The notes beneath the pieces are model-generated. The model worked only from the letters and a program-made list of their open reading frames with translations, had not been told where the DNA came from and made no database searches. The position numbers and the translations under genes are program-made. From NCBI RefSeq assembly GCF_021083305.1, contig NZ_JAJFAY010000004.1, positions 1 through 64,000 of the forward strand: DNA of 64,000 nucleotides, in the 5' to 3' direction. Positions 17,591 to 25,920 of this stretch are shown in pieces (the stretch's first letter is position 1; every line of letters begins with the position of its first letter). This stretch comes from Haladaptatus sp. DYF46 (lineage in GTDB: Archaea; Halobacteriota; Halobacteria; Halobacteriales; Haladaptataceae).

Positions 17591-20005
17591 ATGGCCGAAA
17601 ATTCGCCGAATGAAGACGTCGTTGAGGCTGAACAGGCTGGTGAAGGCGACGTCGAAACGGAATTATCACGGGATATGAGTCTCTTCGACATCACCTTTAT
17701 TGGCGTCGGAGCAATGATCGGGGCGGGGGTGTTCGCACTAACGGGCTTTGCCGCTGGACTTGCCGGACCAGCACTGACGGTCGCCTTTATCCTTAATGGG
17801 GCTGTTGCAATGTTTACTGCCGTCTCCTATGCAGAACTTGGTGCAGCATTCCCAGAAGCCGGAGGGGGCTATCTCTGGGTAAAAGAAGCACTCGTCGACC
17901 CGAACGGATTCTATGCTGGGTGGATGAGTTGGTTCGCTCACGCGGTCGCCTGTTCCCTATATGCTGTAACCTTCGGGACATTCTTCGTTGAGTTACTCCA
18001 TATTGTTGGTCTAGCAAGTTTCCCGGCATTCGGATTTAGCATCGTATTTTGGGAAAAACTCCTTGCCGTCCTCATGATTTCAGCCTTTGCCTACATCAAC
18101 TTCCGCGGAGCGGAAGAAACCGGGAAAGCCGGTGTCATCGTCACCGGCATCAAAGTCGTCATATTGGGCCTCTTCATTGGCTTCGGTATCTGGGCGACAA
18201 TCCAGAGTCCAAACTGGACATCTAAGTTCCTCAGTAGTCCAAGCTTCGCCCCGGGCGGCTGGATCGGTATTGTCGGCGCAATGGGCTTCACCTACATCGC
18301 GTTCGAGGGGTACGAGATTATCGTTCAATCGGGTGAAGAGGTCGTCAACCCGGGGAAAAACGTCCCGAAGGCGGTTTTCTACTCGATGGCGATCGTTGTC
18401 CCGATTTACGTACTCGTCTCATTCGCCGCAATTGGTGGCATCGATATCACCCAACATCTGATCAATCAACCCGGTGGTATTCCGAACTCCGCGAGTACTT
18501 CTCTTCCTACGTGGAAAGCGCTCGGTGAGATGGGTGAGCTCGGAATCATCGAAGCAGCAGGCCAGTTCGTTCCATACGGCGCGCCACTGCTCTTGTTTGC
18601 GGGACTCGCCGCAACCATGAGTGCACTCAACGCAACAGTGTACTCTTCGAGTCGCGTGTCGTTCGCCATGGGACGGGATCGTGCACTCCCAAGTATCTTT
18701 GACAAGATTCACACGGACAAGCGCACTCCTCATTGGGCAATTTTAATCTCGGGCATATTGATCGCCGCGATGGCGGTCACGCTTCCCATCGAGGCGGTCG
18801 CAGCGTCGGCAGATATCATGTTCATCCTGCTGTTCCTCCAGGTCAACTGGACCGTTATTCGGATGCGACAAACCCACCCCGATCTACCGCGCACGTACAA
18901 GGTCCCATATATGCCATGGCCGCCACTCATCGGAATTGCCCTGCAGTTTTTCCTGATGCCGTTTCTCATCTACACCCTGGGACTCGAATACTTCGGCATC
19001 GGTGAGAGCAACCACGGCCTCATCGCATTGATCGCCACTGCTGCGTGGATGCTCGTGGGACTTGGTGTCTACTATGGCTACTCGAAACAGCAGGAGGCAA
19101 AACAGATCGAAGAAGAAACGCCGACGGTCGTCTCACATAAAGCGCCCAGAGAGACCGATAACCAGATCGTTGTTCCGATCTCGAATCCCGAAAACGCTCA
19201 ACAGCTGATGCAGACGGCAGTTGATCTGGCTCGTGACGAGGAGACGTACCCAGACGGTGGAATTCTCGTTATGAGTGTCGTGACCGTCCCGCAACAAACA
19301 CCACCATCCGAGGGCCGCGAGTTCATCCAGGACGAACCGAATGTCCTCGAAGAGACGATGGAGATTGCTCGTGAGGCGGGTATTCCCGTTAGCGGAACTG
19401 TTCGCATCGGTCACGACGTTAGCGATGCGATCTTGAACACAGTGGAGCAGTACGACAGCGATGTCGTACTGATGGGGTGGAAAGGTCAACATAAAACTCA
19501 ACGCCGAGACATCGTGCTTGGAAGCAATGTCGATGAGGTCGTCCAGAACGCGCCTTGTGACGTGCTGATCGAGCGTATCGGCGATGACGCTGGGAAAGTT
19601 GATTCGATTCTTGTTCCAATTGCAGGCGGACCACATTCCGATTTCGCTGCTGATGTCGCAGATACGATCGCCTCCTCAACGGGAGCCAACGTTGAGCTCG
19701 TGCATGTCGTTGACCCTAATGCAGACGATCAAGAGGCACGCAAAATGCTCGCAGAGTCTGAAGATCAATTCCGGGAACATGCACAAGTTTCAACGACTGT
19801 GCTCACAGGCGACGATATCGTCGATACGATCGTCTCGCGCACCAATGAGCATGATCTCACGATCGTGGGAGCCACACGTGAAGGCCTCCTCCAACAATTT
19901 GTTTTTGGTGCTATTCCCGAACAAATCGGATGGCGGTCGAAGAGCACGACGATTATGGCGAAGCAACACCAGAGCATTACGTCGTATCTCCAACAATGGT
20001 TCTAA
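17591..20005 (+). CDS. APC-family amino-acid permease with two C-terminal USP domains (third copy)
   Basis: An 804-residue fusion with an acidic N-terminal extension of about 35 residues, then an APC core (LFDITFIGVGAMIGAGVFALTG, ELGAAFPEAGGGYLWVKEAL), with 12 or so helices to about residue 500. Two USP domains follow, starting near QIVVPISNPENAQQLMQTAV and SILVPIAGGPHSDFAADV. The first keeps GWKG then VLGSN, with an 11-residue spacing rather than 9. The second reads GATREGLLQQFVFGA. The gene is downstream of the Lrp/RCK_C regulator with its own 177-bp upstream region. The substrate is unknown; it is the most divergent of the three by length. Confidence 0.9.
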   Translation: MAENSPNEDVVEAEQAGEGDVETELSRDMSLFDITFIGVGAMIGAGVFALTGFAAGLAGPALTVAFILNGAVAMFTAVSYAELGAAFPEAGGGYLWVKEALVDPNGFYAGWMSWFAHAVACSLYAVTFGTFFVELLHIVGLASFPAFGFSIVFWEKLLAVLMISAFAYINFRGAEETGKAGVIVTGIKVVILGLFIGFGIWATIQSPNWTSKFLSSPSFAPGGWIGIVGAMGFTYIAFEGYEIIVQSGEEVVNPGKNVPKAVFYSMAIVVPIYVLVSFAAIGGIDITQHLINQPGGIPNSASTSLPTWKALGEMGELGIIEAAGQFVPYGAPLLLFAGLAATMSALNATVYSSSRVSFAMGRDRALPSIFDKIHTDKRTPHWAILISGILIAAMAVTLPIEAVAASADIMFILLFLQVNWTVIRMRQTHPDLPRTYKVPYMPWPPLIGIALQFFLMPFLIYTLGLEYFGIGESNHGLIALIATAAWMLVGLGVYYGYSKQQEAKQIEEETPTVVSHKAPRETDNQIVVPISNPENAQQLMQTAVDLARDEETYPDGGILVMSVVTVPQQTPPSEGREFIQDEPNVLEETMEIAREAGIPVSGTVRIGHDVSDAILNTVEQYDSDVVLMGWKGQHKTQRRDIVLGSNVDEVVQNAPCDVLIERIGDDAGKVDSILVPIAGGPHSDFAADVADTIASSTGANVELVHVVDPNADDQEARKMLAESEDQFREHAQVSTTVLTGDDIVDTIVSRTNEHDLTIVGATREGLLQQFVFGAIPEQIGWRSKSTTIMAKQHQSITSYLQQWF

Positions 20006-20017
20006 CTGTCTAAGTAA

Positions 20018-20194
20018 ATGGCAATGATATTCGAACGAACGCTGTATCGGACCCTCCGAGTAGGGTTCACTGGAATGACTGTGTTCTCGGTTCTCTTTTT
20101 TTTTCTATATCTGTGGAGGAGCAGTGATAACTACTATCTCGTCATTCCAATTTCCATATCGTTTCTTAACGATACAGTCCGATCCGCTATTTAA
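20018..20194 (+). CDS. Short membrane ORF, possibly the 5' part of a frameshifted gene
   Basis: From ATG 20018 a 58-residue frame reads MAMIFERTLYRTLRVGF then a hydrophobic VFSVLFFFLYLW and ends at TAA 20192-20194. It begins 13 nt after the permease stop. A run of nine T lies at 20096-20104 inside the membrane segment. A one-base slip there would join this start to the longer membrane frame at 20124-20414. It may therefore be half of one gene rather than a separate peptide. Confidence 0.35.
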   Translation: MAMIFERTLYRTLRVGFTGMTVFSVLFFFLYLWRSSDNYYLVIPISISFLNDTVRSAI

Positions 20195-20414
20195 TCTCTT
20201 AGCAGCCCTTATTGGTTTCTTTATCTGCCTGTTTGCACTCTCGATTATTTGCCTTACTTATCTTGGGTGTCAAATACTAAGATATCGAGATGAAGTAGCA
20301 ATCATTACTGCGTTTATTGCACTCGGATTAGGAGCCAGTGTTATGCGATACACTATTCCCTCACTACGTTTTCATAACGGTGACTCGCTGAGCCCCGAAT
20401 ACGCCTGCAGGTAG
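20124..20414 (+). CDS. Small membrane protein, overlapping the previous ORF in another frame
   Basis: A 96-residue frame from GTG 20124, open from 20079. It holds a strong hydrophobic segment (NLLAALIGFFICLFALSIICLTYLG) and a second one (VAIITAFIALGLGASVM), with a polar tail. The hydrophobic pattern is better than chance in this AT-rich DNA, but the start is weak. It overlaps the ORF at 20018 by 71 bp, so the two may be one gene broken at a T-run. No family is recognised. Confidence 0.4.
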   Translation: MITTISSFQFPYRFLTIQSDPLFNLLAALIGFFICLFALSIICLTYLGCQILRYRDEVAIITAFIALGLGASVMRYTIPSLRFHNGDSLSPEYACR

Positions 20415-20782
20415 ATAGCTCTCTTGTATGAATTTCTCACTGAAACAGTCTACTATTCCTCTATGAACGCTTTAACTGATTCCAGTGATAGCTTTGCTAG
20501 TTCTCCCATGTATATCACAAATCTTTCCTCTGAGATTGAATTTAGTGCCCGAACTCTCCTCAACTCAGGCGAATCTACTCTGAACGATCGTGGTGTCGAT
20601 ATCGACGTTCTGGCTCTTCCGAAGATCAGTGCCATCTACACTCCAAGGAGGGTTATTAGAGATCCGCATTCAATCTGTTAAAGAAGATCATGAATAGTAC
20701 TATTTTATGGGTGGTTTATGATCCAGCACCGTTTTTAAATAGCTAGATCACTAATCCGAAGATCTATAACAAAGTACAACGA
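20415..20782. other. Intergenic stretch without a supportable gene
   Basis: Short frames exist on both strands but none has recognisable protein character. Near the end, TTTTTAAATAG at 20733-20743 is a TATA-like element that may serve the zinc-finger gene at 20795. Confidence 0.4.
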
Positions 20783-20794
20783 ATGAGGCGAAGT

Positions 20795-20989
20795 ATGAGC
20801 CATGAAAATCGGTCGCCCTTCGAACACCTGAAATCACGCTATGATGAAACGGAGCTTCGGTGCCCCGAGTGTGGCTTTTTCGATGAAGACGGGGAATGGA
20901 AAGCAACAACTGATGGTGGTACAGTGGAATATCATCATATCTGTCCAAGCTGTGGAGTCAAACAGACGCGCGTAATGGACCGTTCGTAG
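20795..20989 (+). CDS. HVO_0649-family small zinc-finger protein
   Basis: A 64-residue protein with two zinc-binding pairs, CPECGFFDEDGEWKA and HHICPSCGVKQTR, the layout of the HVO_0649 family of haloarchaeal micro zinc-finger proteins. The N-terminus MSHENRSPFEHLKSRY is typical, so ATG 20795 is preferred to ATG 20783. Such small zinc fingers often act as regulators, but no specific role can be given here. It stands alone, between the USP permeases and trkH. Confidence 0.8.
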   Translation: MSHENRSPFEHLKSRYDETELRCPECGFFDEDGEWKATTDGGTVEYHHICPSCGVKQTRVMDRS

Positions 20990-21322
20990 TTCGCGGTTTT
21001 CTATCAAGGAAGCTTGATTGAATGCAAAGCTCGAAAATAGTATTACATAACGTTAGGTAGGCTCCAAACACAGGAGACCCAGGAAATCGTTGAGTCCACC
21101 GATCCCCGTCTAATTTACACCCTTATTATATTAAATTTTTAGAATGATTGGCCAGAGCACACTTTGTAAAATATAGTCGTCATACTGTCATTAGAAACAA
21201 ATGACTCAATAATGACGTTTAACCGAGAGGATTTTTGATTCGATAGTACACTCATGTACTAGAGTTCGGATAGCGATCGAATACCCGTCAATATATGTAG
21301 TATCCATTAGAAACATGCGATA
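20990..21322. other. AT-rich upstream region of trkH
   Basis: No gene is seen. The last 80 bp hold an inverted repeat (21244-21261) and a TATA-like ATATATG (21291-21297) about 29 nt before the trkH ATG. Confidence 0.5.
21244..21261 (+). promoter_or_regulatory. Inverted repeat upstream of trkH
   Basis: TAGTACA, a 4-nt centre CTCA, and TGTACTA form perfect 7-bp arms about 30 bp upstream of the TATA-like element at 21291-21297. This is a plausible activator or repressor site for trkH. Confidence 0.45.
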
Positions 21323-22876
21323 ATGGTAGAGTGGTTACGGACGATCGGACGCGACCTTGGCCGAATGCTACAAGCCTTGTCTGCGATGTTTTTTGTCTCA
21401 TTACTTATTCCGCTTGTTTGGCGGGAATACTACGCAGTTCCAGGACTTCTCTTGTCTGGATTACTCACATTAAGTTTAGGCGCTGGATTGACGAGGTGGT
21501 GTAGAAGTGCCGCAGAACCGGGGAAGCTCCATGGGATGATGATTGCGGCGTCGGGGTGGTTTTTGGTTGCACTCTTCGGCGCGCTACCGTTCTATTTCAT
21601 CGCATGGACGGTGAAACTCGATCCAGTGTTTCTTAGTGTCCCGCAAATGCAACCCGAAGGATATGCAACCCTCGCTGCGTTCAGACATCCAATAAACGGA
21701 ATCTTCGAGAGCATGAGTGGTTTTACTGGAACTGGATTAACTATGACTGACCGTGAAGATCTCCTCCCACATACCCTCCAATGGTGGCGGTCCTTTATCG
21801 AGTGGATCGGTGGCGTCGGCGTCATCGTGCTCACAACTGCAATTCTTGCACGACCAGGAAGTGGATCTCTGACCCTCTACGAAAGCGAAGCACGTTCGGA
21901 AAAAATCCACCCAAGTATCGTCTCGACTGTCCACACGATTTGGTGGATTTTCCTATTGTTCACGTTCCTCTCAATCCTCTTGCTGTGGCTTGCGGGAATG
22001 CCAATGTGGGGGGCGATAAATCACGCGATGACCGGTCTGGCGACGGGAGGATTCAGCATCACTGACAACAGCATCGGCACATATCACAGTGTGGCTATCG
22101 ATTTCGCACTTCTTCCGGTGATGATCCTCGGTAGCATTGCATTCCCAATCCATTATCTGATTCTGCAGGGAGATCTGAAGAACCTCTATACCGACCTCCA
22201 AACGAGATGGGTGTTCGGATTTTTTGCATTTGGAACAATCGCGTTGACAGCAATGCTATTCTTTAATCAAACGTATGATTCACTCTTTCGTGCGTTCCGA
22301 TTCGGTATCTTTCAGTTCGTTTCAGCAGCGTCGTGTACTGGGTTTCAAACCGCTGGTTCACTTGGAACCGAATGGTCTGCTGAAGCCCAAGTGACCGTTT
22401 CATTGGGAATGGTTGTCGGTGCTGCCGCTGGTTCAACAGTTGGCGGTATCAAACTCATTCGACTCGCGACGCTTACAAAGGGAACCTGGTACCGAATTAC
22501 AAATATATTCTATCCACAATCTGCACTTCGCCCATTCAAGTTAGATGGCCGAGTTCTAACTGATGCTGAGACAGCTCAAGAATTCGAAGAAGCGTCGATC
22601 ATCGCGTTTCTCTGGGTAGTGTTCTTGACAGTGGGGATGTTCGTTCTTCTCGTCACACTCCCCAGTGGAGCGGATGGCTACAGTCTTCAAAATATTGTAT
22701 TCGAAGTCGCTAGCGCACAAGGAAACGTCGGCCTGTCCAGTGGGATTACTGGGGCTGCCATGCCACTTGTGGTCAAAGTGACGCTCTTCTTTAATATGTG
22801 GATTGGCCGTCTCGAAATCATCCCGGTATTAGTATTGCTTCGGAGTGTCTTCCGCGGAACAGGGGTGTATCGATAA
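21323..22876 (+). CDS. trkH: TrkH-family potassium uptake channel subunit
   Basis: A 517-residue membrane protein with the four-fold pore-loop layout of TrkH/KtrB. The selectivity-filter regions are SGFTGTGLT (from residue 132), TGLATGGFSI, SCTGFQTAG and AQGNVGLSSG, each with the key glycine. It forms the K+ translocating pore in the cytoplasmic membrane and normally works with a TrkA/KtrA ring. A trkA gene lies 519 nt downstream, and a 69-residue membrane protein overlaps its stop codon. A TATA-like element 29 nt before the ATG suggests leaderless transcription. Confidence 0.95.
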   Translation: MVEWLRTIGRDLGRMLQALSAMFFVSLLIPLVWREYYAVPGLLLSGLLTLSLGAGLTRWCRSAAEPGKLHGMMIAASGWFLVALFGALPFYFIAWTVKLDPVFLSVPQMQPEGYATLAAFRHPINGIFESMSGFTGTGLTMTDREDLLPHTLQWWRSFIEWIGGVGVIVLTTAILARPGSGSLTLYESEARSEKIHPSIVSTVHTIWWIFLLFTFLSILLLWLAGMPMWGAINHAMTGLATGGFSITDNSIGTYHSVAIDFALLPVMILGSIAFPIHYLILQGDLKNLYTDLQTRWVFGFFAFGTIALTAMLFFNQTYDSLFRAFRFGIFQFVSAASCTGFQTAGSLGTEWSAEAQVTVSLGMVVGAAAGSTVGGIKLIRLATLTKGTWYRITNIFYPQSALRPFKLDGRVLTDAETAQEFEEASIIAFLWVVFLTVGMFVLLVTLPSGADGYSLQNIVFEVASAQGNVGLSSGITGAAMPLVVKVTLFFNMWIGRLEIIPVLVLLRSVFRGTGVYR

Positions 22877-23085
22877 TGGCGAATCCTCGTGATTATCCGT
22901 TCTTTCGGCAACTTGCCCAATTCGGTGGTCAAGATACTATCTTCGACCTTCTGCTACTCATAGGACCACTGCTCATCGTAATCATCACTATCCTTGGGCG
23001 AACAGTTGTTACGGTCGGACTCGCTAGTGGCTATATTCTCTTCTTCCTCGGCTATCTTCTTTACAAGGGTCTTGACTACCGTTAG
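22876..23085 (+). CDS. 69-residue membrane protein translationally coupled to trkH
   Basis: The ATG shares one base with the TAA of trkH (TAATG), so the two are translated together. The protein has a polar start (MANPRDYPFFRQLAQFGGQD) and two hydrophobic segments, FDLLLLIGPLLIVIITILG and VGLASGYILFFLGYLLY. No family is recognised. Its coupling, size and topology suggest a small accessory subunit of the TrkH channel, by analogy with the small peptides of other K+ pumps. That is inference. Confidence 0.65.
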   Translation: MANPRDYPFFRQLAQFGGQDTIFDLLLLIGPLLIVIITILGRTVVTVGLASGYILFFLGYLLYKGLDYR

Positions 23086-23395
23086 AAAATAGTTCTTTTA
23101 TCCGATCCAAAAATAGCAAGTGGAGGTCTGATTTCTTTCCATAGATAAGAACTTGGTCCAAGTCCAATGAAAATACTGTTCGTGTGGACAGTCATCACGT
23201 GCTGAGCAAGGTCTATACACAGCTAACGGCTTCCTGAAGAATAGATCGTCAAATGTGCGGAACTCGCGAACCGTCGATTCTATTATATTATTCAGGGAAC
23301 CAGAATTCGTAACCGTGATTATTGTCTATTGGGACGGCGAATAAAAACGTGTTTGAGTAATCCTATATACGGTGAGTCACCAAAAGCCAATAAGA
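23086..23395. other. Intergenic region between trkH operon and trkA
   Basis: No gene is seen. CTATATA at 23363-23369, about 30 nt before ATG 23396, is a TATA candidate for trkA. The GTG at 23372 is too close to it to be the start of a normal transcript. Confidence 0.5.
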
Positions 23396-24079
23396 ATGTA
23401 TCTCATCATCATCGGGGCGGGAAGTATTGGAAGTCAGCTGATTAAACTTACAACTGAACAAAACAACGATGTTGTGGTAATTGAAAAGGATCCAGATATT
23501 GCAGAGACAGCGTCCTCTACCTACGACTGTCTCGTCATCAATGAAGATGCAACGATCATTGATACCCTTGAGGAAGCAGGAGCACACCAGGCTGATGCTA
23601 TCATCAGTACTACCGACGAGGATGCGATCAACATTATGGTGATGCTGCTCGCCCAAGAACTAGAAATTCCATCGCTTGTTTCAGTCGTTCATACTCCAGA
23701 GCATATGCGACTGTTCCGCCAAATCGGTGTGAACGTCCTTGAAAATCCTCAGCACCTTATCGCAGAATATCTTTACCGAGCTGTACAACGACCATCCGTC
23801 AAGGACTTTATGCATCTTGGAGAGGGTGCAGAAGTCTTCGAGATCACTACTACCCAGGGAAGTGAAATCGCTGGAACATCACTTCAAGATGCACATGAAA
23901 TGGGATTGTTTGGGGATGATGTCCTAATCGTTGCAATCGAACGTGATCACTCAGTTATCACCCCGCGTGGGGAGACCGAAATTCAGGTCGGTGACCTCGT
24001 TACGGTATTTTCAAAACATGGGTTTGCACCGGATGTTATGGAGCTATTCACAGGAAATGGGCGTAGCAATCATCGGTGA
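23396..24079 (+). CDS. trkA: Trk system regulatory subunit TrkA
   Basis: A 227-residue RCK protein. Residues 1-125 form TrkA-N with the Rossmann GxGxxG (MYLIIIGAGSIGSQLIKL) and acidic VVIEKD. Residues 140-220 form TrkA-C (VFEITTTQGSEIAGTSLQDA, DVLIVAIERDHSVITPRG, VGDLVTVFSK). It binds nucleotides and opens or closes TrkH from the cytoplasmic side. The C-domain is of the same type as that on the Lrp-type regulator at 16637: both have LIVAIERD or LLVIAIERD and TPRG or TPKG. ATG 23396 is chosen over GTG 23372 from the TATA position. Confidence 0.92.
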   Translation: MYLIIIGAGSIGSQLIKLTTEQNNDVVVIEKDPDIAETASSTYDCLVINEDATIIDTLEEAGAHQADAIISTTDEDAINIMVMLLAQELEIPSLVSVVHTPEHMRLFRQIGVNVLENPQHLIAEYLYRAVQRPSVKDFMHLGEGAEVFEITTTQGSEIAGTSLQDAHEMGLFGDDVLIVAIERDHSVITPRGETEIQVGDLVTVFSKHGFAPDVMELFTGNGRSNHR

Positions 24080-24127
24080 AGAAAGGTATTGTCAGCGTTA
24101 GAACATTATTTCGTGTGTCAGATATAT

Positions 24128-25123
24128 TTAGATATTGAGAGTATTGAAAAATTGTTTTGCAACGATTTTGAATAATTGCTTTTCTACTGCAGCTTCATGA
24201 TCTCCCGTTTTAGCAAAGATTCCAAGAGGAAGTTCTCCTCCAGCACGGTCAGGATGCCCCCCGGCTGCTCCGTATGTACTAAATGCCTCCTCAACTGCAG
24301 TGCCGACGTCGATCCGAGGATCGAAAGATTGTGCACTGAGCCGAAGCTTGTCATCGGCAATTCCCATTACGAGAACAGTTTTGACCCCCTCTAATCGGAG
24401 CAAATAGTCAGCCGCTTGGGGGAGAGCTCCAGTTTCAGTTGTTCGTCCAATACTCGAGACAAGTGTTGACCCTTGTTTTTCTCGATGGTTGATTGCCTGT
24501 CCAATTGCATCGAGCGTCGATGGAGTAAGTGATGATCCATATACTTCTTCGATGAGATCAATGTCTGCATCGGGATATAGTTCGGTTGCAGCTTGGTAAT
24601 CCGCTAGTGTGGGATATCGAACGTGATCGAGCCGTTCGTTGTGAATCGCGAACAAAAGGGCAGAAGCGATAGACACAGGGGGTGTTTTTTCTTGCTCTTG
24701 AATATATTCGGTGAGGATTGTTGATGTTGCCCCGTAAGATGGACGACTATCGATGAATGGTATGTCGATGCTGTGTTCTGTCTCTTTTATATCAATAATT
24801 ACTTCAACTGGAATCTCATCTGGAAGCTCCACTTCTGTTCCGGACACAGAATGATCGATGAGAGCGATATGATCAAACGAATCAAATACTCCCTCTTCGA
24901 TTTCTTCAATCGGTATTTCAAATATATTTACAAGTGAGAGTATCTCTTGGTGAGTGATTTTTCCTTGGTAGAAGATGCTACACCGATCGATTTCAACTTG
25001 CTTTGCAATCCACTGTAAAGCGAAGCCACTTGCAAGACAATCTGGATCTGGTTGATGGTGACAGACAATTGCGAGCGAGTCAAGAGTTTTTAAATAGTTA
25101 TGTAGTTCATCTGATTTCTGCAT
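24128..25123 (-). CDS. DHH/DHHA1-family phosphoesterase with altered DHH motif
   Basis: A 331-residue protein of the RecJ/NrnA/GdpP-like superfamily. Motif I is HHQPDPDCLASG, motif II ALIDHS, and the C-terminal DHHA1 signature is GGHPDRAGG. The motif that gives the family its name should read D-H-H after the hydrophobic strand but here reads VIIDIKETE, so both histidines are replaced. Family members cleave oligonucleotides, pAp or c-di-AMP with Mn2+, and loss of these ligands would weaken or abolish catalysis. It faces trkA tail to tail. A longer start at 25219 is possible, but the extra 32 residues are not domain-like. Confidence 0.85.
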   Translation of the reverse strand: MQKSDELHNYLKTLDSLAIVCHHQPDPDCLASGFALQWIAKQVEIDRCSIFYQGKITHQEILSLVNIFEIPIEEIEEGVFDSFDHIALIDHSVSGTEVELPDEIPVEVIIDIKETEHSIDIPFIDSRPSYGATSTILTEYIQEQEKTPPVSIASALLFAIHNERLDHVRYPTLADYQAATELYPDADIDLIEEVYGSSLTPSTLDAIGQAINHREKQGSTLVSSIGRTTETGALPQAADYLLRLEGVKTVLVMGIADDKLRLSAQSFDPRIDVGTAVEEAFSTYGAAGGHPDRAGGELPLGIFAKTGDHEAAVEKQLFKIVAKQFFNTLNI

Positions 25124-25460
25124 AACTTCCACTATGTGTGAAGAGAATACGAATGTAGCGGCTCTATCAGGGCTGTGTAGTAAAAAGCATCTACTAAACG
25201 GCATGTGTGTCTCTTCCAACTAGGAATTCATGGTAATGATAAAATCAAAAATCTATTCCTAAGTGGCTCTCTTGATTAGTAGCTCAACATTCACTCGAAG
25301 ACTCTTGTTCCCAAATCGTTGTGAACTCTCGATCTTTTGGAGCGTCGTCAATCCGATGAATTTCCTACGTATCACCAGAACTGGGGTGGAGTAATTCAAG
25401 AACTGTAGTCTGATCAAGCCATTTGTCTGCATGCAGTGTCCTTCTCAAGGTGGGCGGGGG
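25124..25460. other. Intergenic stretch without a supportable gene
   Basis: The first part is upstream sequence of the DHH gene. The rest shows no convincing coding frame. Confidence 0.4.
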
Positions 25461-25796
25461 TTAGTTCGGCAGTTCTGTCCGCCCGGTTCTCACACACGGC
25501 CAACATGGGAAGTCACCGAGGCCCTCACAGTCGCAGTTGTCTGGTTCGGTCTCGTCTTCGTCCTCCGATGGGAACGCCTCAAGTGTGCCGTCGTCAGTGG
25601 CGTTTTCAACGGCGGCCATGTGTTTGCAGAAGGCGTTGCGGTGGACGTGGTGCGGGCACGTGCAGGCCATCAGGTCTTCAGTCACGTCGTCGATGGAGAC
25701 TGTGTACTGGTGGGCTGCGGGATTCTCATGGCTCTCGTTGGTGACGTCGACCATTCCGGGGGCATCCTCGTCTTGGTCGGATTCATTCTCGCACAA
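25461..25796 (-). CDS. SWIM zinc-finger protein, N-terminally shortened
   Basis: A 111-residue acidic protein with a SWIM motif: CTCPHHVHRNAFCKHMAAV, i.e. C-x-C-x(n)-C-x-H, preceded by HENPAAHQYTVSIDD. A second Cys group, CDCEGLGDFPCWPC, closes the protein. SWIM domains bind DNA or proteins. Haloarchaeal relatives usually have about 30-40 more residues in front, and the only start here is TTG at 25796 after an in-frame stop, so the N-terminus may have been lost. It lies alone, in DNA richer in G+C than the neighbours. Confidence 0.6.
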   Translation of the reverse strand: MCENESDQDEDAPGMVDVTNESHENPAAHQYTVSIDDVTEDLMACTCPHHVHRNAFCKHMAAVENATDDGTLEAFPSEDEDETEPDNCDCEGLGDFPCWPCVRTGRTELPN

Positions 25797-25920
25797 TAAC
25801 TATCACTACCGTTTCAGACAGCGATTTTAGGATCTCTCCACAGATGTGCAGTCAGACTGCCTGTGTCGGCCATCATTCAGCACCCCTAATGTTGAACTAA
25901 ACAGAGCAATCATCACCAGT

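Noticed and set aside
20424..20681. Open frames on both strands between the small membrane gene and the zinc-finger gene
   Set aside because: Neither has a good start, membrane pattern or known motif, and they overlap each other.
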